A DNA stretch of 64,000 bases from the NCBI GenBank assembly GCA_027486845.1, contig JAIXOL010000078.1:1-64000 (forward strand), read 5' to 3'. Source of the stretch: Cytophagaceae bacterium (GTDB lineage: Bacteria; Bacteroidota; Bacteroidia; Cytophagales; Spirosomataceae). The first letter of the stretch is position 1; each line of letters opens with the position of its first letter. The position numbers and the translations under genes are program-made. Of the stretch, positions 8,387 to 18,100 are shown piece by piece. The notes beneath the pieces are model-generated. The model searched no databases, was not told the DNA's origin, and saw only the letters and a program-made list of their open reading frames with translations.

Positions 8387-9661
8387 TTATACCACAGTCA
8401 GCTTTTCATCACCAAATCGATCAAATTCTTTTGTTTCTATGATTTTTTTTATGCGAACAATGGTCTGAAAAATTTCTTCGAAAGTATTATAAAGCGGTGC
8501 AATGCCAAGTCTGATATTGTTTGGTGGTCGAAAATCTGGAATAATACTCGGCGAACCATCTATTGGCTCTATCATTGCTCGATTGATTTTATATCCTTCT
8601 TGGTGTTGTATCGAAATATGTGAGCCTCGTTCGTTTACATTTATGGGCGATGCAATTGTGAAACCGAGCGGTTCTAAGAGATTTAAGACAATTTCTATCA
8701 AAAAACTACTTTGGGCAATACTTTTTTCTCGTAAACCTTCCATTCCTGCTTCGAGCATGATATCCAATCCTGCTTCAATTGCAGCCAATGAAAGTATGGA
8801 AGGAGTTCCTGAAGCAAATCGCTGAATGCCATTTATTGCCTTATAATCTAACGTAAAATCAAAAGGTTTTTCATGACTAAACCATGCCCAAATTGGGTTT
8901 AAAAGTTTTTCTTGTAAATCGCGTCTTACATACAAAAATGCAGGAGCTCCAGGTCCACCATTTAAATATTTGTAAGTACAACCTACTGCCATATCCGCAT
9001 CCGATTCGTTGAGATTTATAGGAACTGCTCCAGCCGAATGGCTTAAATCCCACAAAACTAAAGCACCTTTTTTATGTGCTAAGTCGTTGATATTCTGCAT
9101 ATTATATTGATATGCACTCTTGAAAACCACATGACTAAGCGTTAGTAAGGCTGTATTTTTATCTAAAGCTTGCTCAATTGCTTCGTCACTAATGCTTATT
9201 TCATCATTACTTTTGATGATTGAAAGTGCATGATTTTTAAAGTGTTGCTCAATCAAACCCTGCAATACATAAATATCAGTCGGAAAATTGAGTGAGTCGG
9301 TGATGATTTTACTTCTATTATTTTGAAAACTAATAGCAGCAAATGCTAGTTTATAAAAATTAATAGAAGTGCTATCGCCTACAAAAATCTCATCGGGTCT
9401 TGCACCTACAATTTGAGCTATTTTTGCGGCAACTTTATTTGGTAATTCAATCCAATGCTCATTCCAACTTCTTATCAATCTTTTTCCCCATTGATTTTTA
9501 ATAAGATTTGTATTAAGATCAATGGTTTTTTTTGGTAATCGGCCCAATGAATTTCCGTCTAAATATATTTCATCTCCAATTTCAAATTGATTTCTGAAAG
9601 GAGCGAGTTTATCATTTTTATCGAGTTCAAGTGCTTTTTGCTTAAAATCTTCTATTGTCAT
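8387..9661 (-). CDS. kynU: Kynureninase
   Basis: The enzyme has 424 residues from the ATG at 9661, which overlaps the upstream stop as ATGA. An in-frame start at 9706 would lie well inside the upstream gene and is less likely. It is a PLP fold-type I enzyme that cleaves kynurenine or 3-hydroxykynurenine to anthranilates plus alanine. Visible features are YLDGNSLGRLPK (33-44), the cofactor aspartate D205 in LVLWDLSHS, the Schiff-base lysine K231 in GCTYKYLNGGPG, and the C-terminal NNIRLGIAPLYNTFEE. No other kynurenine-pathway gene is nearby; its partner is a GDSL lipoprotein. Confidence 0.93.
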   Translation of the reverse strand: MTIEDFKQKALELDKNDKLAPFRNQFEIGDEIYLDGNSLGRLPKKTIDLNTNLIKNQWGKRLIRSWNEHWIELPNKVAAKIAQIVGARPDEIFVGDSTSINFYKLAFAAISFQNNRSKIITDSLNFPTDIYVLQGLIEQHFKNHALSIIKSNDEISISDEAIEQALDKNTALLTLSHVVFKSAYQYNMQNINDLAHKKGALVLWDLSHSAGAVPINLNESDADMAVGCTYKYLNGGPGAPAFLYVRRDLQEKLLNPIWAWFSHEKPFDFTLDYKAINGIQRFASGTPSILSLAAIEAGLDIMLEAGMEGLREKSIAQSSFLIEIVLNLLEPLGFTIASPINVNERGSHISIQHQEGYKINRAMIEPIDGSPSIIPDFRPPNNIRLGIAPLYNTFEEIFQTIVRIKKIIETKEFDRFGDEKLTVV

Positions 9662-10353
9662 GGCTTTATTTTCTTCGATAATTCTGGTGAAATTTTTTCT
9701 ACCCATTGTTGATACATTTTCCCCGAAGGATGTAAACCATCTTCAGCAATGAGCGATACGTCGTTTATCACTTGACGAGAAATTGGTGTAATATCGATAA
9801 ACAAAATGCCTTTTTTAACGGTTTCTTCTTTCTTTACCTTATTGAATAAGTCAATTTGTTCAGAAATTGTTTTATTTTGTCCTTTCCCACCGAATGGCGT
9901 TATACCCCAATCAGGAATTGAAACCACAAAAACTCGCTCAGGTTTATTGCCAGCAAACTTGATAGCCGTTTCGAGCAGGTCAATAAATTCTGTTTGGAAC
10001 TGCTCAACGCTTCGCCCACGATATTGGTTATTTACACCAATCAGAAGTGAAACTAAATCATAAGTTTTTGTTATTTTTTCTGAAACAATTTTTGCTTTTA
10101 GTTCGTCGGTTGTCCAACCAGTTTGAGCAATTATTTGTGGTAAAGCTACTTTTAAACCATTTTTAGCTAAACTTTTACTCAGTTGAACAGGCCAACGCTC
10201 ACTTTCTGCAACACTTTCGCCGATAGTGTAGCTGTCACCCAAAGCTAGATATGATAAGCCGTTTGTCATATTAATCGATTGTGAATAAATATTCTGTGAA
10301 GAGCCTTTACACGAAAAAAGAAATAGAAACAAGATTGATGTGAGATGTTTCAT
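9658..10353 (-). CDS. SGNH/GDSL-family hydrolase lipoprotein
   Basis: The 231-residue protein has a lipoprotein signal (LFLFLFSC, lipidated Cys at 15). The SGNH blocks are in order: block I LALGDSYTIGES with nucleophile S41, the block III-like LIGVNNQYRGR, and block V DGLHPSGKMYQQW with catalytic Asp and His. Such enzymes hydrolyse esters of lipids, carbohydrates or aryl groups; here they would act at the membrane facing the periplasm or cell surface. Its stop overlaps the kynureninase start (ATGA), so the two are translationally coupled. The substrate is unknown. Confidence 0.85.
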   Translation of the reverse strand: MKHLTSILFLFLFSCKGSSQNIYSQSINMTNGLSYLALGDSYTIGESVAESERWPVQLSKSLAKNGLKVALPQIIAQTGWTTDELKAKIVSEKITKTYDLVSLLIGVNNQYRGRSVEQFQTEFIDLLETAIKFAGNKPERVFVVSIPDWGITPFGGKGQNKTISEQIDLFNKVKKEETVKKGILFIDITPISRQVINDVSLIAEDGLHPSGKMYQQWVEKISPELSKKIKP

Positions 10354-10397
10354 AATTTGATAGTTAGTTTCAATAGCAAATGAAAATCAGTCCAAAC

Positions 10398-11714
10398 TTA
10401 GATTTCAACACCATTGTTTTTCTTTTTACTGAAAAAAAAAAAAAAAAAATAGATTGCCGATAAAACCAACAAAAAAATAGATAAACTACTTACTTCTTTG
10501 AATGCTAAATTAGACAAAAACCATATAATAGCCATTGCTGCCAAAATCGGGATAGTGATACCGCCTGGAAGTCGAAAACCATTTGTTTCTCCATTTTTAT
10601 CAAGTCGGAGTCTGATTGTTGCCAAAACAACTCCCAAATAGACTGTTAATAGTGATGCACTTGCAATGATAGCTAATTCTTTGAATCCTCCAGAGATTGA
10701 AAAGATAAAATCTAAAGTTGCATAAGTAATGATTGCCATATAAGGAGTAGCAAATTTTGGGTGAATTTTTGCCATTATTTGAGGCATCCAACCTTTGTTT
10801 GCTCCAGCAAAAATCACTCGTGGATATGATAGAATAGACCCACTTAATGCCGCAAACATCGAAAAAGCTGCTCCTATTATCATTAAAGTTGAGCCAAATG
10901 GCCCTATCACTTTGTTGGCTACTGCTGCCAGTGGTGCTTCACTTTGGTTGATTAAATCTGCCCCAAGTACGCCTTGGGAAACTGTTTGAATCAAGATATA
11001 AAACAAAACCACCGCACCCATGCCCGAAAGTATGCCCAATGGCACAACTTTTTGTGGATTTTTGAGTTCACCGCTGACATTTAGAGATGCCTCACCACCA
11101 GCAAAAGCAAAAAATAATAGGAGAGATGCTTCCCCCAATTTTGAAATTGTTGGTAGAGCATGCCACTTTAAATTTTCAATTGAAGTACCGAAAATACCTG
11201 CAATAATGAGAACCACGAGCGGAATGAGTTTAATAAGTGTATTTATTTTTACAACATTATCACCGTGTTTTACCCCACGAATATTTATGAAAGTGAATAA
11301 GCCAAAAACCATCAAAAAAAACAATGCTCTAAACGGAATTCCTGATAGAATTGGCAAGTAAATACTGATTGTATCTGCCATGGCATTGGCAATTGCAGCA
11401 TCGGCTAAAATTCCTACAAACCAAAACATAGTGTTGGCTAAGAAACCGGCATATGGCCCGAATGCAGCATGGATGTATGCATAAGCACCGCCTGTGACTG
11501 TGATTTTACTACCAATTTCTGAGAAACAGAGCATAATTAGCATCATTAGAAAGCCACAAAAAAGATAGGCTAAAATACTGGTTTCACCCAAAAAGCTGGC
11601 GACAAAAGCAGGTAAGACGAAAATTCCTGCTCCGATGGTTCGGTTGAGTGTATTGGCTGCCAAGCCCAAGATTCCAATTTCACGGCGTAGGCCTTCATTG
11701 TTTGTTGATGTCAT
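10398..11714 (-). CDS. APC-superfamily amino-acid permease
   Basis: The 438-residue integral membrane protein has about 12 hydrophobic segments. Its N-terminal IGILGLAANTLNRTIGAGIFVLPAFVA is the substrate-binding TM1 of the APC/basic amino-acid permease group, with the unwound GAGIF. A second family marker is LLLFFAFAGGEASLNVSGELKNP. It imports or exchanges an amino acid across the inner membrane. The C-terminus is odd: an uninterrupted run of 18 A on the plus strand (10432-10449) encodes six consecutive Phe just before SKKKNNGVEI. A length change there would alter only the last dozen residues. Confidence 0.88.
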   Translation of the reverse strand: MTSTNNEGLRREIGILGLAANTLNRTIGAGIFVLPAFVASFLGETSILAYLFCGFLMMLIMLCFSEIGSKITVTGGAYAYIHAAFGPYAGFLANTMFWFVGILADAAIANAMADTISIYLPILSGIPFRALFFLMVFGLFTFINIRGVKHGDNVVKINTLIKLIPLVVLIIAGIFGTSIENLKWHALPTISKLGEASLLLFFAFAGGEASLNVSGELKNPQKVVPLGILSGMGAVVLFYILIQTVSQGVLGADLINQSEAPLAAVANKVIGPFGSTLMIIGAAFSMFAALSGSILSYPRVIFAGANKGWMPQIMAKIHPKFATPYMAIITYATLDFIFSISGGFKELAIIASASLLTVYLGVVLATIRLRLDKNGETNGFRLPGGITIPILAAMAIIWFLSNLAFKEVSSLSIFLLVLSAIYFFFFFFSKKKNNGVEI

Positions 11715-11775
11715 TTTTTAGGGTTGGAAGTGTATATTCAAGACAAAAAAACAAATCTAACTGATTTATCGAAAA

Positions 11776-11811
11776 CAAAAAAGCCTTCAAGGATGATTTG
11801 AAGGCTTTTTT
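11776..11811 (-). terminator. Rho-independent terminator after the beta-propeller gene
   Basis: Arms AAGCCTTCAA and TTGAAGGCTT form a ten-base perfect stem with a seven-base loop. On the minus strand it is followed by six T and lies about 16 bases after the stop at 11827. A-rich sequence on the other side could let it also work on the plus strand. Confidence 0.85.
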
Positions 11812-11826
11812 GTGAATTAAAAAATA

Positions 11827-13116
11827 TTATTTTACAATTTGTATTGCGTGACTGCCTCGTGGCATAAAAAGTTTAAAATCTTGTTTTTGTAAACTTGGGT
11901 TTTCTCCATTTTTTACTTTCCAAAATTCAAGTCCGCCAAAGTGTTTTCCAAAATTAAAATGATCGAAAACCGTTACGGCAATGTTTTCACCTGTTTTATC
12001 AAATACGATATTCTTTGGTAAAATTCCATCAAATTCATATTCGGCTACATTATTCAATGAGCCATCCGTTGATAGTTTTAATAGCGAAATTGAAGCTTTT
12101 TTTGATGATTCATTACTATTCCATGGAAAATAAGATTTTTTGGCATTTGTCACTGCAACCAAACTTCCATCTGGACTAATAGCAAAACTTGTTGGTGTTT
12201 CACCGATTTTTGTTTTTGTGATTAAATAATGCTCACTTTTTCCTTCAAGATTGAATTTTATTACAAACATATCGCCAAAATCATCACTCCCTGATTCTGA
12301 TTTATTTGCGATATTTGATTTAATGACGGGAACAAGATAATATTTGCCATCGGGGGTAAACTGGCCTGCACTTGGTAAATTCCCAACCTTTAGCGTAGGT
12401 CCAACTATATCTAAACGAATAATTTTAGTAGTAGGGCCATCACGTGTAACTTTCAGCAAACCAACTTCTTTTGAATCTTCCATTGTAAAAACCAAGAAAT
12501 TATTGTTTGGATGCCAAGTGATGTCCGTAATTTTTCCTGCTTGGAAACCTTGTGGTTTATTGATAATTCTGATTGGCTTTCCAGTTGGGTCGAGCTCCAA
12601 AAGCTGCAATTCTTTGCCATCTTCTTCACTACAAAGTGCCAAATATTCTCCATTCGAACTAATATCAATGGCAGTTGGGTTTTTGCCAGTCGGAAATTTG
12701 TACAGCACTTTTGGTTGAGATAAATCGCTAATATCAATCACCGAAATAAAACCGCCAACAGGCAATCCTGTATAAATATTACGAATTTCTGTTATGGTTT
12801 CTGGGGTAGTACCTCGCGTTTCTACAACATAAGCTATAGGATGTTTTGGCGAAATAACAATACTTTTGGCCGAATTAATAGCCGAGTTTGAGACTACTAA
12901 ACTCTTTATTTCGTCGGAATACTTATCAATCGGAAGTTTCACAATCGACATAAAATCTTTGGTGCCACGCTCTTTAAAAAGTTTACCGTCAACAAAAGCC
13001 GAGGCAGCCATATCAGCATCTGAAATGGCAATAATACCTTTGGCTTCAAAACTTAGCTTCTGTGAATAAGCAAGTATTGTGGTCAAACTAAGTATAGAGA
13101 ATAATATTTTTTTCAT
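11827..13116 (-). CDS. Secreted beta-propeller (lactonase-like fold) protein
   Basis: The 429-residue protein has a signal peptide ending ILAYSQ. The mature part is built of repeated propeller blades marked by segments such as VVETRGTT, GKNPTAIDISSNGEYLALCSEE, WHPNNNFLVFTMED, GQFTPDGKYYLVPV, ETPTSFAISPDGSLVAVTNAKKS and FDKTGENIAVTVFD. This is the YncE/6-phosphogluconolactonase-like fold of seven-bladed propellers. Catalytic residues for lactonase activity cannot be identified, so it may be a binding or scaffold protein. It stands alone with a terminator behind it. Confidence 0.65.
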   Translation of the reverse strand: MKKILFSILSLTTILAYSQKLSFEAKGIIAISDADMAASAFVDGKLFKERGTKDFMSIVKLPIDKYSDEIKSLVVSNSAINSAKSIVISPKHPIAYVVETRGTTPETITEIRNIYTGLPVGGFISVIDISDLSQPKVLYKFPTGKNPTAIDISSNGEYLALCSEEDGKELQLLELDPTGKPIRIINKPQGFQAGKITDITWHPNNNFLVFTMEDSKEVGLLKVTRDGPTTKIIRLDIVGPTLKVGNLPSAGQFTPDGKYYLVPVIKSNIANKSESGSDDFGDMFVIKFNLEGKSEHYLITKTKIGETPTSFAISPDGSLVAVTNAKKSYFPWNSNESSKKASISLLKLSTDGSLNNVAEYEFDGILPKNIVFDKTGENIAVTVFDHFNFGKHFGGLEFWKVKNGENPSLQKQDFKLFMPRGSHAIQIVK

Positions 13117-13207
13117 GGGAAATCAAGGACAATGCGAATTTAGTTCGCAGGAAAGGACTACAAATTTCTGAAAAAAACAGCAAAGTTGGGTGAAAATTCG
13201 TTAAAAA

Positions 13208-13525
13208 TTAACTTTCAGCATCATAAACGACTACTTTTTCCCAAAGAAAAGAGCAGTTATTGATAAATACATAATGGTCAGAATGTACTTGATAAGCGTC
13301 TTGGTCAGCTGAATTGTCGAAAACAAAAGTCAAAGAAAAACTGTATGTAGAATCAATTACCTCACGGGTAGTGTTGGCCGGGCGACCAATATAAGCAGTT
13401 TTGATTAAATCAATTTTTGAAAGTTCTTTCAAACCTGCATGAAGTGCATTTTGGTGTTCTTTATTATCTTTTTCTTTTAACCAAAAAAATACTGTGTGTA
13501 CAACACCTGTCTGTAAATTTGCCAT
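13208..13525 (-). CDS. Dabb-family (stress-responsive alpha/beta barrel) protein
   Basis: This is a compact 105-residue protein with no signal peptide. It begins with the Dabb hallmark VVHTVFFWLKE, then a helix (NALHAGLKELSKI), then YIGRPANTTREVIDSTYSFSLTFVFDNSADQDAYQVHSDHYVFI. The D-Y-Q-x-H-x-x-H segment is typical. Dabb domains dimerise into a small alpha/beta barrel. Some act in polyketide cyclisation or stress, but most, including this one, have no assigned reaction. Confidence 0.85.
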   Translation of the reverse strand: MANLQTGVVHTVFFWLKEKDNKEHQNALHAGLKELSKIDLIKTAYIGRPANTTREVIDSTYSFSLTFVFDNSADQDAYQVHSDHYVFINNCSFLWEKVVVYDAES

Positions 13526-13539
13526 CGATAAGTAAATAT

Positions 13540-13606
13540 AAATTATGAATTGAAAATTAAGAATTGATAGTTGAGAATTAAGAATTTCCTATTCTCAATC
13601 TTTAAT
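13540..13606. repeat. AT-rich AATTAAGAAT-type repeat
   Basis: The gap before the lipase-like gene holds two copies of AATTAAGAATT together with related ATTGATAGTTGAGAATTAAGAATT sequence. The same core recurs near 55783, 62391 and 62559, so it belongs to a dispersed intergenic repeat rather than a gene. Confidence 0.5.
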
Positions 13607-14790
13607 TATTTGACATTTCCAAAGAATGATAATGTACCAAGTAAATAATTTTGAACGGACGAACCATGGTCACCACCAGTTACAGGAATCAATTCTACGT
13701 TACTTGCACCACGTTTTTTCATCGCATCTACTGCAGTTTGAGAGTTAAAATATGGCACATAAGTATCCGCCGTTCCGTGATATAGTTGAGTTGGAGTTTT
13801 CGGTTTCCAATCAAAAATATCGTTGTCTTTTACTGCATTCAATAGGGCGGTATCTGTTCCATCATTTACACCTTTTTTTACAGCATCACTCAAAATTGTG
13901 GTTAGACTTCCCGAAATTCGTGCATTTTGCTGCTCTTTTTGAATTTGTGCTGCATAAGCCGCCGCAAAATATGAAGTCATTGGGCGATTCAGTTTATATA
14001 TTCTATCATAAGTCAATAAAACCCAAATATATGAAGCGTTATGCTGAGAATTTCCACTAGAAGGCGTAGAAACTAAAGTCTTGAAACTCAAAGTTTTATT
14101 ATATGCACCAGCTCCACAACTCGAGGCTTTTAGGTTAAATTCAGAGCCAGTTTCTTCTTCGATTTTTTTCTGTAAAGCCAATGTAGCAAACCCTCCTTCT
14201 GAATAACCTGCCATCAATAGATTATTATTCCAGCTTATTTTTTCTTTTGCGATTACTTCTTTTGCAGCACGAAGCATATCTAAACTTGCAGAGGCTAGTC
14301 CTTCACGATGCTCATATGTATGCGGAAGTGTGTTTGATGCTCCGTAACCAATGTAATCAGGAGCGGCTACAATGTAACCAATCGTTGCTATAACAGAGGC
14401 AAGTGTACCTTCACCATCAGCAGTGAAGTATGAAGGTGCTTGTTTGTCATCGAAAATTGTTCCATGCTGATAGCTGACCAACGATAGTGGCGTTGTGGTA
14501 CCAGTTGGAATTATTACCGCACCTGAGGCTTGAATTTCTGTGCCATCAGTATTTTTAGTTTTGTAAACAATTTTATATTGCTTAACGCCTGAACGAATAA
14601 AAAGTGAGGCTTGTGAACCTAAACTTGAACCAAGTGCTGCAATTAGTTGATCTTTTGTTAGTTCTTTGACGAGTGTAGAACTAACCAAAACCTGAGGTTG
14701 AGGGGTTTCGGTGTTTGATTTGTCACATGACCAAGTAACAAATGCAAGCATAAAAGAAACGATGAAGTACTTAATTATTTTTGTTTTCAT
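13606..14790 (-). CDS. Alpha/beta-hydrolase lipoprotein, secretory-lipase-like
   Basis: The protein has 394 residues from MKTKIIKYF; the frame from 14820 is longer but 14790 gives a clean lipoprotein signal (MLAFVTWSC). The nucleophile elbow is GYSEGG in LLMAGYSEGGFATLA, the Asp is probably in the QLYHGTADTYVPY segment, and the His in GGDHGSS. The layout resembles secretory lipases (LIP/PF03583) and similar prolyl-peptidase-like esterases, which carry a lid insertion between the elbow and the Asp. It is expected on the outer face of a membrane. The substrate is unknown. It has no obvious operon partner. Confidence 0.75.
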   Translation of the reverse strand: MKTKIIKYFIVSFMLAFVTWSCDKSNTETPQPQVLVSSTLVKELTKDQLIAALGSSLGSQASLFIRSGVKQYKIVYKTKNTDGTEIQASGAVIIPTGTTTPLSLVSYQHGTIFDDKQAPSYFTADGEGTLASVIATIGYIVAAPDYIGYGASNTLPHTYEHREGLASASLDMLRAAKEVIAKEKISWNNNLLMAGYSEGGFATLALQKKIEEETGSEFNLKASSCGAGAYNKTLSFKTLVSTPSSGNSQHNASYIWVLLTYDRIYKLNRPMTSYFAAAYAAQIQKEQQNARISGSLTTILSDAVKKGVNDGTDTALLNAVKDNDIFDWKPKTPTQLYHGTADTYVPYFNSQTAVDAMKKRGASNVELIPVTGGDHGSSVQNYLLGTLSFFGNVK

Positions 14791-14974
14791 GATTTTTTTG
14801 GATGTTATACAAAAGTACAAATAAGTAGTTGATAATGAATAATTGATAAGTGAAAATTTTGTAAAGTGCTGATAGTTAGTAAATTGTTGATACTTCCTAT
14901 GTCCGAAATGTAATTTAAAACTTAGTTGTTAAGAATGTTGAATGAATTATAAAACGGTTTTGGAATAAAATACT

Positions 14975-15006
14975 TTTGGATACTTTAATAAAAACCAGCA
15001 TCTTTG
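14975..15006 (+). promoter_or_regulatory. Promoter of tRNA-Ala
   Basis: TTTG (14975-14978) and CATCTTTG (14999-15006) are separated by exactly 20 bases, matching the Bacteroidota -33/-7 form TTTG-N17-20-TAnnTTTG with one base changed. The tRNA begins 11 bases later, so the predicted start of transcription sits just in front of it. Confidence 0.6.
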
Positions 15007-15016
15007 TAAAGTATAA

Positions 15017-15090
15017 GGGGGTGTAGCTCAGTTGGTTAGAGTGTCTGCATGGCATGCAGGAAGTCGTGGGTTCGAATCCCATCTCCTCCA
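15017..15090 (+). tRNA. tRNA-Ala (anticodon GGC)
   Basis: The 74-base cloverleaf has acceptor GGGGGTG pairing with CTCCTCC (one T-T mismatch), D arm GCTC-AGTTGGTTA-GAGT, anticodon stem TCTGC/GCAGG with loop ATGGCAT (anticodon GGC), and T arm GTGGG-TTCGAAT-CCCAT. The discriminator is A. The CCA end is not encoded: ACTT follows, so CCA must be added after transcription. Confidence 0.93.
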
Positions 15091-15107
15091 CTTATCTACT
15101 TTTCATT

Positions 15108-18100
15108 TTACCATCCAGGAATTAAGAAATTCATTCCTGAAATCATATTTTGACGTTTACCACCATAAATAGGTATTGCTAGGTATGGCTCTACAATCAG
15201 ATAACCCATCAGGTTTACTCGTAAACTGAATCCTGTCATTATCATAGGCTCAACTTTTAGTTTTATTGAAGTTTCGTTTTGGGTTTCATACTCTTGTATT
15301 GCTCCGATTTTTCTATTGGCTGACCAAACCATACCGCTATCAAAAAAGAAATTTAGGTCGCTCGGAACATAAGAAAAATCAATTAATGCCAATTTTTTAG
15401 GGCCGGTCAGTGGCAGTCTTACTTCAACATTTGTTGCCAAAAGTTGTTCGCCTTGTAGTGCTTCTTGCGTAATCAGACCTAAATTTTGTTGTTTTGTGAG
15501 GGCATTGCCATAAAAACCGTGCATATTCCACGGAAAACCTAGATAAAGTGGATTAATCTGATTGAGATAATCAAGATTCGAAGCATTCAAACGACCGTTG
15601 TAAAGGAATCTTCCCGCAATCGTAAAAGGTTTTACGTATTGGTATTTTCTGGCATCAAGCAAAATATTGGTATAGCTAGTTGAACCAAAATATCGCCCTG
15701 CCTCAAATCGATAACGATAACCTTTTATAGGTGCAGTCGATCCAAAAATTGTATTATCTCCCACAAAAGCAACGTATAATTGACTCAAACTAAAGGCATT
15801 AAAGCCTTGTGATTTTAAATTGGAAAGTGAAAGTTTTTCTTTTTTACTATTTGTCAATGCATAGGTTTGTCGGCTTATTGGGTCGAAAGTAGTATAATTA
15901 GTGTATTCATCACCTGAAAAGCCATACCAATTGCCATTTATACCACCTTCAATTCTTTGATTTGTATTGAGCGGGTAAAAAGCAAAAATACCTATTTGAT
16001 TGATAGCCAGCCTATTAATTAAATGTTTGTTGGCAAACAAAGAATCTTTGGTTGGTATGCCAAATGATGATTTCACTTTGGCATCGGTCACATAATTGCT
16101 TTTGAAGAAACTTGTAGTTTTTGAACTGCTATCGGTGTAATTTCCTTGAAAACGATACGGAATCCGTGCAAAAGAAACTCCCCATTGCAAAGGTTTCTTT
16201 TGATTGAGGTACATTAATTGCCCACCAAAATCTTGCACTTGTCCATTGATAGAAACTGTACCCGCCAATTGATTATGGTTAAGCATATCACTGAAAAGTC
16301 CAACTATACCTCCTCCTAAACCAGTTCCCCAACTACTAGCTGAAACACCAACGCCTGAACTTCCGAGATAATCTAACTTGAATTTTGGTTGGTAATTCAA
16401 TAGTTTTAACTTCTTTTCTGAAACTGTAACTGCAAGGGTGTTTTGCTCCAAATTTTTCTGAACAATATTTCGTCCTTCTTTCACTACAGCCAAATTAGCC
16501 GCAGATTTATTGACTTCGTCCCCAACTATTTGCTGTTGAAAAGCACCGTAACTGGCTAGATATAAGCGGTATTTTCCATTTTGAAAGTAATTATAAATCA
16601 ACTGTCCTGTTTTGGTAGCGATACCGACAGCAGGTGAAAACATCGTAATTCCGCTAATACCAGTGAAATAATTCGTCAGTTTTTCGATTTGTTTTGATAT
16701 AATATCATAACGATAAAAATTTCTAAATCCATCTGCATCGGATAAAAAATAAATAGCTTTTCCATTCGGTGTTACCAATGGATTAAGATTGTCAGCTTCT
16801 TGGAAAAAGTCAAAGTTTTCTACTGAAAAAGATTCGGTATTAATTCTTGAAATGCCATAGTTTGCATTTTCTAAACGAGGGTTTTTACTTCCTCGGTCCG
16901 ATACAAAATAAATCCATTCACCATCGGGTGACCAAGTGGGTTGTAAATCTGAAAATTTATCTTTAGTCAAGTTTTTGACCGTTTTTTGTTTTAAATTATA
17001 TAAATACAAATCACTTTCCCCATTCATCAAACCTGAAACTACAATCGTATTTCCATCGGGCGACCACGCAGGATTTGTGAATGAATCAACTTCTTTCAAT
17101 TCAAAACTATCTTTATTTCCAGTTGCAATATCAATGATGGAAAGTTTGTTTCGTCCTTTTGTTTGAATCACCAAAGCTAGTTTTTGACCATTTGGCGACC
17201 AAGTACCTGCGGTTTCTATAAAACTATACGAATCAACGTGTGAACCAAACGAACTACTTTCTAACGTACGAATAATTCGCCCAGTGACTGATTCAACAAT
17301 ATATATATCAAGCGAAGGTGTATTTTTTGATGAAATATATGCCACATGTTTGCCATTTGGACTAATTGAAGGGGAAATGTTGATTTCACCAGCATTGCTT
17401 TGAGAAGCGATTTCTTTACCAATTGGTTGAATAGAAGTACCTTCTTGCATTAGCGTATAGTTATCAATCAAAGCCTGTTTCCACTTATCTGAAAATTTGT
17501 CAATACTTGTTTTGAGGTTTCTAGTGAAGGCCACTTCAATTCCATATTTAGCGGTTTCTCGGAAAAGTGGGCGAATAATATCATCGCCATACGTAGCTGT
17601 CATATATGCCCAAAATGCCTGCCCCCAACGATACGGGAAATATTTATATTCTTTAATTATTAAATCTTTAATCGTAGGAATATCATTGCTCAAAACCGCA
17701 TCTCGCATCCACATGGAGGTGTGGGCATCCACACGACCTAATGACATATATTCAGCTAAACCTTCAACCATAAAAAGTGGCAGATTCTGTAAATTTCCGG
17801 TTTGCGTAGAATCGCCTGAGGTCATTAATTGATATTGAAAAGCGTGAACTATTTCATGACCCAAAACGTGGTCAGTTTGGCGTTTAGAAAACATCATTGG
17901 CATCACGACTCGATTTCTGAGTCCTTCGGTTATCCCGCCTGTACCTTCTTCAATTTGCCCATTAATGGCTGTAGTTTCTTGAAAATCAGAGTGATTTTGA
18001 TAAATAATCAGTGGATTTGGCTTAATAAATGCGAGTTTGAAAACTTCTTGATGAATTTTATACCAATGTTCGCTATTGAAAATGATATCCTTGGGGATTT

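Noticed and set aside
15017-15090. tRNA-Ala as the integration site of an island.
   Set aside because: No integrase gene or repeated tRNA 3' end was seen on either side; flanking genes look like ordinary chromosome.
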